DNA of 64,000 nucleotides from Ceratopteris richardii (taxonomy: Eukaryota; Streptophyta; Polypodiopsida; Polypodiales; Pteridaceae). Both the position numbers and the translations under genes were made by a program. The notes beneath the pieces were generated by a model. That model saw nothing but the letters and a program-made list of their open reading frames with translations, was not told the origin of the DNA and made no database searches. Each line of letters opens with the position of its first letter. Within the stretch, counting starts at the first letter, position 1. The stretch covers positions 91,764,495 to 91,828,494 of the forward strand of contig CM035441.1 of NCBI GenBank assembly GCA_020310875.1, written 5' to 3'. This document shows positions 13,784-25,480 of this stretch, one piece after another.

Positions 13784-14015
13784 TGTTGGAGTTAGACCTC
13801 TGCGGAAGCACCCGAATAGCACAAGGAAGAAGAAGAAGCTTGGAGCTCAACACAGAATATTCACTCTATTACCACTAGAATGTACAAAGATAAGTAGCCC
13901 ATTAGGGCAATAGGCTTATATACAAGTCAAGGGAAAAACAACCTCTTAAAGAGGGGAAAAAGTGCCCCGGTGGTCCTAGTGTGTTCACACACATCACTAC
14001 CTAAATATATCAACA
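13784..14015 (-). repeat. Copia-1 right LTR (5' LTR), unit 1
   Basis: 232 bp with the same ends as the left LTR. The PBS follows on its inner side. Confidence 0.93.
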
Positions 14016-14020
14016 CTTTC

Positions 14021-14290
14021 TCTAGAAAAGTGACCTCCTGTGACACCTGAGTGAGCCATCTCCAACATTTCCAAACACTTATTTTCAGGGACACAAATTC
14101 TTAGATATCCATCCATACCTTTTTTATAAAATTGGTCTTTTATTAGGACAAAATCTTTAATCAATTCTTGCAAACTTTGAGATTCTGAATTTTTCATATT
14201 TGCATTCTCATCATTAACTTCTTTTAGTCTTTCTCCTATATGTGTACTCCACTTAGGATTTTGTCGAGACCAAAACAAAGTAATCAAGTC
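14021..14290 (-). mobile_element. Gypsy integrase zinc-binding (H2C2-type) part, right of Copia-1 (unit 1)
   Basis: The minus-strand frame contains LIKDQFYKKGMDGYLRICV followed by an AHSGVTGGHFSRES motif, typical of the Gypsy integrase zinc-binding segment (AHxGxxGGHF). This is the upstream continuation of the integrase found left of Copia-1, showing the Copia landed within a Gypsy integrase gene. It is part of an old broken element. Confidence 0.75.
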
Positions 14291-15637
14291 ACGTTGGTGC
14301 TTGTATTAACTTTTTTGGCATTGAGCTATGTACTTTTCCACATCCCTTTCCTTTTTTGGCCAATGTACTCCCATTCTCTCTAAATTATTGAGAGTGACAA
14401 TCTTAGAAGCATGAAGACATTGCGAGGATATGGTTGGATACACTCCAAAGATGATGTGGTGTTGTACAAATCTTGTTCCACACCTACCAATCTCCAGATT
14501 ACATTAGTAGGTGCCTTTAGCTTCCCAATATGCATTTGGACCCACTATGTACCTTGGAGCATCATCCTCAAATAGTTATATCAAAATAGATAAGTTTCAA
14601 ATTTGAAGGGTTCCAAAAACTTGTTATTTATGGACTAGGTTCCTCTCAGAAAAATACTCAGTGCTCACTCATTGATTACAATTGACCCAAGATCTTTTAG
14701 ACATAGTTAAATGAAGACCTTACGTCACTATTAGAAGTTATTCCATTAATTTAGAATGAGTATATGATGAGAAATGATATTAAGAAGTTGGGGGTGTAAT
14801 CCCAACTTTTAGGAAGATGAAAATGAGGAGACATAAGTTGTTTGCAGAGAAATTATCTCACAATATAATGACCCCAAAAAAAACATTACTTCGTTTTATA
14901 ATAGAATCATTTGAAATGGGAGAATCAAGACTGTTCCAACAACTCAGACAAATTCCGGTGCAATGATATGAAAATGATATGGGACAAGAAGACAAATCAT
15001 GCTACTTATTCCAAGTAGAGACACATAAAATGGATGAGTATACGCAGAGAACTTGACTGATCAAGATCACTAAAATGATGACTTTGCAACACAAAACAAT
15101 ACATAGAGAATGACTTGCACTAAATGAATCAAATGAATATAATTATGAAATTATGATACAAGGGAGGGTATGTATGCATACTCATACATAGGTGGGCTTA
15201 GTGTGTCCACAATCCTGAAGCACAATAACTCCTTCTCTCCTCCATACCCGTGACGAAAACTCATGCAATTTTATAGTCATGAAGTAAATTTGAATTTGAA
15301 TCTGCCACCTAAAGGTGTTCCTACCTTTTTGGTAGTGATTTATTTGATTCTAACCACTTAGGTAGTTGTGAAATACAACTCATAATGCTACGAGATTCCT
15401 TCAATCAATCTATTTTACTTTTATCTCAAGAGTTAAACTCTATGCTTTTACAAGAGGTGTTCACATATGCTCTAAAACTTATGTGAGATAAACCTTTGAT
15501 GTTTGGTCAAGCATCAAGGCTTGCCAAATGTACCTACAACTGCCCCTCAAGCCTAAGATGCTTGAGTATTCAATCCTTAGGTATTTCCTGTAATCCAATC
15601 AAGGATTTGAACCTATTAAGCTTTCTTCCATCCAATG
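14291..15637. other. Unassigned stretch, unit 1
   Basis: About 1.3 kb with few open frames. The left edge may still be Gypsy pol (weak similarity only). The remainder, including tgcccctcaagcctaagatg near 15,540, has no domain I recognise. A Gypsy RT/RNase H would be expected in this area, but I do not see one. Confidence 0.5.
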
Positions 15638-17089
15638 ATTTGGTTATTAGACTTTGTTTTGGGTGTAGAGGCCTCTGCAACAGCCATTCCAACCTCTTTC
15701 TTCCTTGCCTCTTTAGCAGCCAGTTTTGGACAACTCTTTATGACATAATAATTTCCTTTACAGTATTTGCAAAAGAGGAGATCCATTTACCTTTGCTCTT
15801 TTGATTAGCGAGGAAAGCTTAATCTACAACACAGATAATGGACCTGCTTTGCCTAGTCTGATCTTCCTGCAACATACCAAAGACTAACTTCTCAAATGTT
15901 AACGCATTTGGATTGCATTTCATCATCAAACAAAGAGTAGAAGCAAAACTCTAATATGAATCAGGAAGACCATTCAGAATAGTGTGCATAAGTGAACTGT
16001 TAGGCAATAATTCATAAGTAGAAATCAATTATTCCTTCAAATCTTTGATCTTATTTAGAAAACTATCCATGGAATCTCCTTCATTCATGTGCTCACTCTC
16101 CAAATATTTTTGGAGGTAAGCAACACGAGCCTCATTCCTTGCTTGCTATAAAGTGGTGAGTGCATCCCAAGTATCCTTAGCTATTCTGCAAGAGTGAATG
16201 TGAGGAATAATGGAACATTTGACACACAAGGCTATCAATGCATGGAATTCACTCTATAGTAGGTGCAAAAAGAACCACAACACAAATAGGAACATGAACA
16301 ATATCACCATCTTCAATGCCGTCTACATCACCTTCAACGATTCTGTTTGCAGGTGTAATAGGACGTTTTTCAACACCCTACACAATATTCCATAGTCCTT
16401 TTGCAACCATACATGATGCATCATATAAGCCCATAATGGGTAATTGGTACCATTCAACTTATCATCAACAACCAACATACAAGATACACCACTGCTTTCA
16501 GTTGTGGCCACTAAAAAAAATATCTTGATGCAAAAAAAATGACTCTATCTCAAAAAGTTGAACAGAACTACCCTATCAAGTTCTGCTACACATGTAGCAG
16601 AATTCGAGATGCTTATACTGGGGAACCAAAAACTATATATATGTTTGACACAAAAAGACAAAATTTCCTACACAATTATTACAATAGTGCATTTAGAGGC
16701 CAAAACAAGCTCAAATCGTGATTTCAACACCACAAAGCGAAGCAGTTTTGATCTCTTAATCACCCTAAGTATGCTCACCAAATTTCTTGTGATTCTAAGA
16801 CTGTGATTAGAGGAGTATAGATGATTCCCTAGATGAAGCGGCGACCTGCTCTGATACCAATTGTTGGATTTTGAGGTCTGCAAAAGCATGTGAACAACAC
16901 AAGGAAGAAGAAGAAGCTTGGAGCACAACACACAATATTGAATGTATTACCACTAGAATGTACAAGATAAGTGACCCATTAGGATTATAGGCGTATATAC
17001 AAGTAGGGGAAAAAACCTCGTAAAGAGGGAAAAAAGTGCCCCGACAGTCCTAGTGTGTTCACACACATCACTACATAAATATATCAACA
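15638..17089 (-). mobile_element. Truncated Copia relic (gag end plus 5' LTR), unit 1
   Basis: The sequence parallels the gag-to-5'-LTR part of Copia-1 and Copia-2: zinc-knuckle region at the left, GTNYPLWAYMM near 16,430-16,460, the initiator-Met PBS at 16,848-16,859 and a 228 bp LTR at 16,862-17,089. The rest of the element is missing and there is no second LTR, so no target-site duplication can be read. It is more diverged from Copia-2 than Copia-1 is, suggesting an older insertion. It is broken throughout and lies in the Gypsy region between protease and integrase. Confidence 0.88.
16862..17089 (-). repeat. LTR of the truncated Copia relic, unit 1
   Basis: 228 bp, starting TGTTGGATTTTGAGG and ending ATATATCAACA on the plus strand. 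PBS sequence precedes it at 16,848-16,859. Confidence 0.88.
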
Positions 17090-20000
17090 AATCTATCCTC
17101 AAATTCATATTTTTTAAAATCTGATGGAACATCAAAATTTTCCTCTTCCCTTTTTGGAGCATCTATTTTTTGAAAGGTTAATTTCCTTCCTAGTCCTTGA
17201 TGTTTAGGTTCTTCTTAGTGTATATAATTTTTGTATTTTCTTGAGATTTCATCCTTGATTATATCTAAAACTTGCACTTCTTTCAAGTATGTCTTTGTAT
17301 TATGGATTTCTAGAATATTTTCATTTCTTTGGGTTACATCATCTTCACCTCCTATTCTGATCATTCTTAATCCCACAAAAAAGATATCATACCCTTCTTC
17401 ATTCTACAAAATTACTCCCACACGTTCTTCATTTGCCACATAAAATCTGACTCCATCCATATGGTTCAAAATCTTCATCATTGAACTTTTGAGGTATATA
17501 CCTTTTATGTTCTATGTTTCTTTCACTTATGCAATCTTCTTTTTTTCAACAGAAATATCTTTGATAATTTCTTACTTGTGGAAACACTTGTCCAAAGTAA
17601 TGCTTCATTATCACTGCTTCCATTAGACTCAATCACAATGCCATTTCCATTATGTAACTTGTACCATTCTTGTGGAGGTATATTATAATAACTTCCAATC
17701 CTCAATTTGTCTTTAGTAATATCTCCTTTGTTTTGAAGATACAAATAGTATTTTCCCCAATCTTGGACAACTTGCATTTGCCTCATAAAAGGTCTTCCTA
17801 ATATAATCTCATATGAGGTGAGTTGTGGAAACTCTAGTATTGCAAAAGTGTGTTCTAATTCAATTCCACAATTTTCTATTATCAATTTCTCCCATATTCC
17901 TAGTGGTGTTTCTATATGTCCATCTGCAAGTTGAAGTTTCATTTTTGTGGAGTGAAGTATTTGAGCCCCCCATTTTTCCTAAGTTCTTCTAGGCATGATT
18001 GCTACACCTGCTCCACTATCTAAAATAGCCTTTGTCTGTGCATTACCAAAATGGACTGAAAGTATCGTATTCCCTTTCTCCCCTTCACAGTACCCTCCAT
18101 TTTTGTTCTATTGATACCTTAAAAATTGGTTCCTTTTGTAGATCTCTATCAAGGGTTTCTACTAGCTTTGTGATGAAACTCTGAAGATCATGATTTTCTT
18201 GAATCAATTCTTTTAATGTCTAAGGGCATTGCATATTGCAATGGTTTGACAATCTAAATTGCATTTTCAACAGTATACCTTCTTCATTTTGTTGTTTTTT
18301 CATTTCCCTTTCTCGTTTTTCATGAGATGTATTGGGTTTCCCTTGTATTTTTTCTCTTAGTACTTCCTCCCAAACCCTATATTGTAGGCTTCCTATGTTT
18401 CCAATTGAAAGATCATTTTTTTCTTGTTCAATTTCTTGTTGGGTTTTTAGAATTACTTCTTTACAAAGTTCCATCCTCTCTTTTTCTAGCTCAGGCAGTG
18501 GGTATATTTTTTCATGGTTTACTGCACTAGGACCTTCTTCTATTCTTCCCTTGTAAGCTTTGATTATAGTATCCGATTCTTTTTATACATTTCTCTTTTG
18601 AATGTGTTCTGGGTCTTGATCTTGTGATGTACTAAAAACCCTAGTTTGTGTTCCTTTCCCAATTTCCTCCAACTTTTTCTCCTATTTAACTTTTTGTTTT
18701 GCCTTCCCCTCCTTCCATGATCCATTATTTTTTAATTCAATTTTATCCTCCTCTAATGTTGATTTTTTGTTCTTTTGTTTTTGCTCTTGTCATTACTTGC
18801 ATGGTTGTTACCTTATTTTGTTCTTCTTTTATATTCTAAAGAATTTCTATTGATTTTAGAGGAATATCAAAAGTATTATGTAGATTTCTTGGGCAATCTT
18901 TTATCAAGTGGTCTCTAGCACAATCCTTGTAGTAAGCTCCTTCTAATCTCAATGTAAGTGAATGAGTACATTCTCTTACAAAATGATCTTGCCCACACAT
19001 ATAACAAGTTACCTTTTGAGATGTCTTGAATTGAGGTTTTGTGTTTGACATATAATTATTGGTTATGTATGTGAAAGTTCTTGCATCCACTTCAATTCTT
19101 CCATTGCTTAAATTGAAGGCTTGTAGATCTGGTTCCTTATTGTAGGTGTAATCCCAACCATGTGGTTCAGAATAATCCTCAAAATGACTATGGTGATCTT
19201 TTGAGTATTCTTTGGATGGTACCATTGACCTTTCCAAATTTTCTTATGTTGGAGTATACTTCAATGGAGCCACATTGGTTGGTATAGGTGGTTGTTGTCC
19301 TAGAACTAGTCTGGGGTTTTCCCCATATTCTCTATCTCTATGTTGACTAGATTGAACTTGGTAATCCCTTTCGCTCATAGGTTGATTGTTGTAAAAACAC
19401 ACATCTCTTGTATGATTTGTCAATTTTTTCTTTAGGGTACAATACTTTATGGTTCTCCTATCTTGTAAGTGTTGTGGTTTTTGATGAGTGCACATATGTG
19501 TAGGATGAATTTCTCCACATACATAGCATTTCTTATTTTGTGTCATTCTAGAATTGGGTAATTCTGATCTAGTTGTGGCTCTTAAAATCTTTGCTATAGC
19601 AGTAGCCAACTCTTCTATTGGAGGTAACTTTGTTTTGTTGTGTTTTTTATGTTCAAAAATTTGAAGATCATTTCCCCTATTGTCTTTCAGATCAATGGCT
19701 TCCTTCACACATGAGTCTAGGTCATGTCATCTTTTGCACTACACCATAGTCCTCAATTGTGCATTATTCAATCTTTCTATGAACAGAGACACTATTTTAG
19801 GCATGGATGGCTTTTCATCCCTAGTGCATCTATCTAAGTATTGTTTGAATCTTCTTGTTGCTTCTCTTACACTTTTTTATTCTCATTTTGTATGAATGTG
19901 TGAATTAGTGTGGCAGTGCTATGCTTAATCCCTTGTCTTAGAGAATTCTCCAATGAATCCTTTAAGAAATCCTTCTATGTCTTTAAAGATTTCCTTCCTT

Positions 20001-20430
20001 AATGGAAAAAACCAGGTCTACTAGTTCTAGGAATGTTAGGTTGTTCTAAGTTTTGTTCCCAAGCTCATGTGTCGGAGTCTTGTCCCAAGTCATTTGTAAT
20101 ATCAGGGTCATTGATTAAAACATAGACACATCCTTATCTATCCTTATACATGCCATCTTTAAACTGACCCATTGACATCAAATTTAAAGATATCCCTAAG
20201 TTTCTCAATCTAATGAGATCCTTATGCAATCCATCTTAATACACATAGGCTCCAAACCTATTTGTCTATAAGTATTTGAGGATATTTCTGTAATCTCATA
20301 TGCCAAAAGGTTCGGCTTCACCATTCATGTTTTCCATGCTTATGTCTATTGTTTTGGGATGTTCTAGACTTCTTTTATTGCTTTGATGTACCCAAAATTT
20401 ATTTCATGTTTTACTATAATCCACTATGAC
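17090..20430 (-). mobile_element. Broken Gypsy region: protease and gag (unit 1)
   Basis: Minus-strand parts are gag (about 18,830-20,350), with zinc knuckles CYVCGEIHPTHMC and CYMCGQDHFVREC plus a third Cys/His cluster, then a retropepsin region (about 17,530-18,060) with the ILDSGAG active-site motif and an EIILGRPFMR motif. This is the 5' part of the Gypsy element whose integrase lies further left, separated by two Copia insertions. No clear LTR was found for it. It is an old fossil with many breaks. The same family appears again at 42,449-48,711 (protease motif IYEIILGRPFMR). Confidence 0.8.
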
Positions 20431-20749
20431 TCCTGATCTTGATTTCATTCACCTACTTCTTTTTTACAACTAACCCTAATTGTTTCAAGGAGAATAGGGT
20501 TTGTCTTTTTGTTTGTTTTCTATTTTCTTTTTCTATGCCAAAATATTTCTTCTCATCAAAGATTCACCTTAAACTTATATGCCCACCCAATTGCTTAGTT
20601 TTGATAATTTTCCAGAAAAAAACACGATTCTGACATAGAATCACGTTTTTTGCTCAAAAATCACGATTTATGTTTTCTTGGGATTCTTTGAAGTTTTACT
20701 TTATTTTTAATTTTTTATCACTTTATGCTATTTTTTGATATTTTTTATT
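20431..20749. other. AT-rich stretch of unknown nature, unit 1
   Basis: Upstream of the Gypsy gag start. It holds a small inverted repeat (GATTCT...AGAATC near 20,630-20,645) and long T/A runs. It might be Gypsy leader or LTR sequence, but I cannot show this. Confidence 0.4.
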
Positions 20750-21056
20750 ATGAGATATAGGAAATTCACATGGAGTCTAAGGTTTAGGGTGGTTTTCTTT
20801 GTGTCCATGACATCACCTCCCCCTCAAGCGACGAGTTCCACGAGGCCATGTTCTCTAGCCTCGGTTTCATTGTATTCTTCTTATAATATTCATATACCTT
20901 GAATTTTTCTCTCAAAAGATTTTGTGTAAGTTCCATAGTACCATCACTGGTATCATATGCTTTGCAATGAATAAGGCATTCCAATCTTCCTCGAGAGATC
21001 CTTGAATCTAATACATGTGCGACCTTGAATTCTTCATGATCCTTAATCCTGATAGG
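20750..21056 (-). mobile_element. Chromovirus (Ty3/Gypsy) 3' end, cut by the duplication junction
   Basis: The minus strand encodes a chromodomain-like segment (AHVLDSRISRGRLECLIHC...) as found at the C-terminus of chromovirus integrases. A polypurine tract (GAGGGGGAGGTGA on the minus strand) and a 63 bp LTR fragment at 20,750-20,812 follow. The fuller copy is at 40,926-42,448. Here the element is cut at 21,056, where unit 2 begins. Confidence 0.75.
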
Positions 21057-21157
21057 GGTGCACTGCTGACATCTCCGCATCTCCATGTCATGGCGTGCGT
21101 GAATCGCCTGAATCTCTTTGTGGTGTGGACGGACTCTCCGGAGTGGGGGTCTCATCG

Positions 21158-22108
21158 TCAACGCTGTCGTCTAAGCTCCTCTTCTCTGTGTAATGTGACA
21201 CCCCGCATCGAGCTGGGTCCTCGAGTGGCTGTGGGTCTGAAAAAATTTGTAATATGAGTCTGAGGGATGGGGGCGAGGTGTATCTCCATCTGCTGCTGGA
21301 GGAGTGATGTACGACGGTGCTGGAGCTCTACTAGGAAATGACCTAGAGGGTGCTGGTCCTCTTTCCCCAATAAAGCCCTGATCTGTCTGCCCCCCCTTAA
21401 GAGCTGTGGGTAGCGGTCTCTGATGTCCTCATATGCGTGGCATCTACATGTGTAGTGCTCCTCGTCCTCCACCTCCTCTCTACATATCCTGCATAATCTC
21501 TCATCCCTCAGGGTATGTGTCGCTCGCCCAACCTCAATCTCAAGCTGGTGTGATGATACTCTGAGCTGCCCAATGGCCACTCTTTCAGCTGGTGCCATGT
21601 ATGTATCCATGTATCGTGGTCTCTGAATGAAACCATCTGCTGTCACAGTCAGGAAGTGCTCTCTGTAGTGTTGCCTCTTTGTGGGAAGAGGCTCCTGTGG
21701 TGCGAGCCATGTCTCCCTGACGTGTATCTGTAGTAGATCCTGACGGATGATCCTATTCCTCTCCGAACGAGAGAGGGTAATGTGGGGGGAAGAGAGGTCA
21801 TACTGAAAGGGGGGAAGATCGGTAATGCTCATGCCATGGTCTGCTAACCATCGGTAAGTCTGTGCATACCATACTCTATCATGCCCTGTCAATGCTAAAT
21901 GTATAGAGCTCTCAAATGCAAGCCTGGTGAGTCGGCTGGTGGGGAGCTCTCTGACCCTCAAAATAAAGGTCACCAAATGGAAGAGGGCCTCCACTAGCAT
22001 CGGTGGTGTGCCAAGCTCAGCTCGTATAATGTCATGTGGAACGGAGGGCTTGCTGCGCAGTAAGTGTGAGATCATGATGACCTGGGGCCTCTCAATCTGC
22101 GTCCACAT
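21158..22108 (-). pseudogene. LINE C-terminal zinc-motif region, unit 2 copy
   Basis: The 316-residue open frame continues the RT frame after the shared TGA. Residues 206-223 form a C-x2-C-x8-H-x4-C cluster (CRICREEVEDEEHYTCRC), the zinc-binding motif common at LINE C-termini and thought to bind RNA or DNA. The frame ends with RRQR. It is longer than the unit 1 counterpart, which stops before the zinc motif. Confidence 0.8.
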
Positions 22109-22129
22109 CGCCTCCGTGATCCCAGGTGC

Positions 22130-23722
22130 TCAAACTGCTGTTGCATACATCAATGCGGGTGTCACTAGAGTGTCAAAGAGCCACCCCTTAGTCCAGGGCT
22201 CCTGAAAATGTGTCTGGAAGCAATGTCTCTCCAATCCTGCAAGTGCCGCATAGCCTCGCGTCAATCTATCTCTCACTGCCTGTGCCATGGAGAATACCCC
22301 TATGCTACCTGAGAAGGTGACACCTAGGTAGACGTAGGAGTCCACTACCTCTATCTGTCCTCCAGCTGCAGTGAAAGAGGCGTGATGGTGTACTGTCCTG
22401 GAGGTATGGAAGATCATGACCTTGGTCTTGCCAAGGTTCACTGTGAGTCCTTTCTTCGTGCAGAAGGTATCGAGTGCCTGTAAATGTGACTGCAACCCCT
22501 CCTGTGACTCTGAAAGCAAGACAATGTCATCAGCATATAATAGGATGTGTATTGGCGTACCTCCGAGGTCTCCTCCTAGCCCTCTTGCTCGTTGTATATA
22601 CTCAGTGATCTCGTCGATGTAGAGACCGAAGAGAGTGGGTGAGAGAGGGCAACCTTGTTTCACACCAATGGTGCTAACAAGGCTGTCTGATAGGCCGCCA
22701 GGGCAGCGTACCCTGCCTGTGACTCGTGCATACAGAGCATGGATGGAACATAGCATGTCTGATGGTATCTGTAACTCCTGGAGCCTCCGTAGTAGTCTCT
22801 CTCGAGGAACCATGTTGAAGGCTTTGCGGAAATCCACAAAGCAACAATATAGTCTCTGCTTCCTCGCCTTCTTGCTCTCAATCAAGCAACGAAGTACGAA
22901 GATGTGGTCGATGGTGGAGAAAGTGCGGCGGAAGCCTGCCTGGCCGGGTGCTCTGATCCCAGCTCCCTTAGCGTGTGTACTGAGCTCTGCCTCTAGTACT
23001 GCCCCATAGATCTTTGCCAGGATATGGCCTATCATAATAGTCCTGTAGTTCCCTGGATCCATCATATCGCCAGACTTATGGATAGGCGTAATAGTATGCA
23101 TAGTCCACGAGTCAGGTAATCCCTCAACCAAAGCACGGTTGAAGAGATGAGCGATCAGGTGGGAGACTACATCTGCTGCGTATATAAAGTGCTCACCCTG
23201 TAGCCCCGTGTGGTCTGCTGAACGGCCATGCTGTAGCCTATGGATGGCCTGTCGTACCATGCCTGCCGTGAAGAGGGTGGATATCATAGGACGCGGTGTG
23301 GGAGGGATCGGCAATGGTGGCTGTCCTGGGATGTCATATAACCTCCTGGCGTAGGTGTGCCAAGTCTGAGGATCTGCTATGGGTGTAGGTGGCCATGGCT
23401 CCCGTAGTGCCCTCCACGCAGTGGCACAGTCCCTACTCATGAGAAGGTCGAACAACTCTGCCTCCTGTCTCTCCTCGAAAGCTCGTCGCTTCCGGCGTGT
23501 GAGGGCTCGCATCTGTCGTCGTGCCTCCCTCTCTGTGATGGATCCCAAGATACTCTGTGCTCTCAGATGTCGGTATAGTCGCCTACACTCCTCATCGTAC
23601 CATCTATTCTGGGGTGTATGTCCCAGCCGTGTCGAATGTGCGGTGTTGTGGGTGGTGTATGGGAAGCTGAGAGTAGCGGATGTATGGAGGATCGAGGAGA
23701 AGTGGGCAGTGAGGGTGTCCAA
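22130..23722 (-). pseudogene. LINE reverse transcriptase, unit 2 copy
   Basis: 530 residues, aligned end to end with the unit 1 RT and differing at about a dozen residues. YADD (396-399) and GVKQGCPLSP are intact. In motif A the residue after FVDFRKAF is Asn rather than Asp, while the catalytic Asp of FVDF is kept. It has the same terminal TGA as unit 1 and the same frame offset from the endonuclease. Confidence 0.88.
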
Positions 23723-23781
23723 TGAGGCAGAGGGATCAAGGGAGTAGATGCGCTCTCGAACATGGGAACTATAGATATGTG

Positions 23782-24205
23782 CTAGCTCATGTCTAAAGTG
23801 AATGGTGGTATGGGCATGTGGCTGTATGGTAACAGGGTGTGATATGCATGGTGAGCCGCGTATGGATAGGGCAAGATATGCGTGGTCAGCTCCAATCGGT
23901 ATGGGTGGGATAGTGAATGAGGTGATGAGATGCGTCGCCTCCTGGGGTCCAATATAACATAGTCTACCACACTACCCCCATGTGGTATCGTGGGTGGAAT
24001 GCAGGTGAGGCCACCCGAGGTGGGCCAGGTTGCCATCCCATTATATATAATGAGACGGTGTGCTGCTCCCATCTGGAGTAGGTATCTGCCGTATGAGGTG
24101 GGTGTGGCGGTGTCGGCTGAGGCTCTGAGTGTAGACATATCCTCTATGGTACGAAGCATCTCAGGGTCGTCAAAGTCATAGATATCACACTGGTGGCTCT
24201 GAGAG
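23782..24205 (-). pseudogene. LINE endonuclease, C-terminal half only, unit 2 copy
   Basis: The open frame retains the endonuclease residues from [10 protein letters not shown] to its C-terminal end, including SVVDYVI. The first ~165 residues, with the WNCNG, LTETH and GDFNAQ motifs, are gone. The open frame runs on upstream into microsatellite, which is meaningless. The loss is unique to unit 2. Confidence 0.85.
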
Positions 24206-24215
24206 AGTAGGTACG

Positions 24216-24505
<290 letters not shown>

Positions 24506-24594
24506 CAAAGAGAGGAAGAAGATAGAGAGAGTGAGAGAGAGATAAATGAGGCCAAGGATAGAGAAAGAAGAAGACAAATAGAGACGAAGAAGAC

Positions 24595-24876
<282 letters not shown>

Positions 24877-25480
24877 TGTAATAGGCCTCTTTTCTAGTGA
24901 AATAATTCATTTTGAACATTCTGAATTTCATTGTAGGGATAATGCTTGGAATGAATAATTAGTTCATTTTATGCATGTAGCAAAAATTTTGGGTTGACAA
25001 GTTTCATATCCTCTCTCTAGATCTTATTCGCATCATGTTTTCTAGTGGAATTTTGAAGGTGAAGATGAAAGAATTAAGGAAAACTCTGTATGAGAGAAAG
25101 GTAGGGCAAGTATAAGAGAATAAAAGCGCTTGTGTGAAATTTTTGTGAATCATGTTTTAAGTACCTCGTTCAGGTTCCTACATTTAGTTCATTGTAAGAA
25201 AATGCCTTGATTTTACTCTCTCTAGAATTTTGAAACTTGCAGGGCTCAAAAGTGGCATTTGGAGGTGGATTTGGACCTCCGATGTCTCTAACACTATTGT
25301 GGAGATCGCAAATTTGAACTTAGCATCTTTTGATATTTTGCTTCATAAGGTGCTCTTTTGTCACCACCTTGCATTAGATATGAGTATAGATTTTCAATAC
25401 TGGTCTGAGGAGGATGTGGGACTCTGTACCTCCTTGTACTTTCAATTGCTCTTATTTTAGTTCCTCCTCAATCGCCTCTC
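24877..25480. other. Unassigned AT-rich stretch, unit 2
   Basis: Duplicate of 4,687-5,290. No recognised domain. Confidence 0.5.

Larger units (their letters stand above)
8957..14015 (-). mobile_element. Copia-1, Ty1/Copia LTR retrotransposon, unit 1 copy
   Basis: The element has flanking LTRs of 229 and 232 bp with TG...CA ends, a 5 bp target-site duplication CTTTC (8,952-8,956 and 14,016-14,020), a PBS for initiator-Met tRNA and a polypurine tract. Minus-strand parts in Copia order are: gag (about 12,550-13,430, with GTNYLLWAYMM), a CCHC zinc knuckle (about 12,550-12,590), protease region, integrase (about 11,300-12,100, with LWHAHFGHLN and a C-x2-C motif), RT (about 9,970-10,900, with VVYVDDMLLTG) and RNase H (about 9,290-9,850). 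The LTRs differ at roughly 20 positions (9-10%), so it is fairly old. It is complete in outline but broken, with on the order of ten or more breaks. It inserted into the Gypsy integrase region before the 20 kb duplication. Confidence 0.93.
21057..24205 (-). mobile_element. LINE, unit 2 copy, 5' part deleted
   Basis: Second copy of the LINE, about 1% different from the first. Its complete 3' end is visible: coding sequence ends at 21,158 and about 100 bp of tail reach the unit junction with no poly(A). At the 5' side the element stops inside the endonuclease at about 24,205, where the sequence jumps to the TA/GA microsatellites. The unit 1 segment from about 3,017 to 3,915 is missing. Confidence 0.88.
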
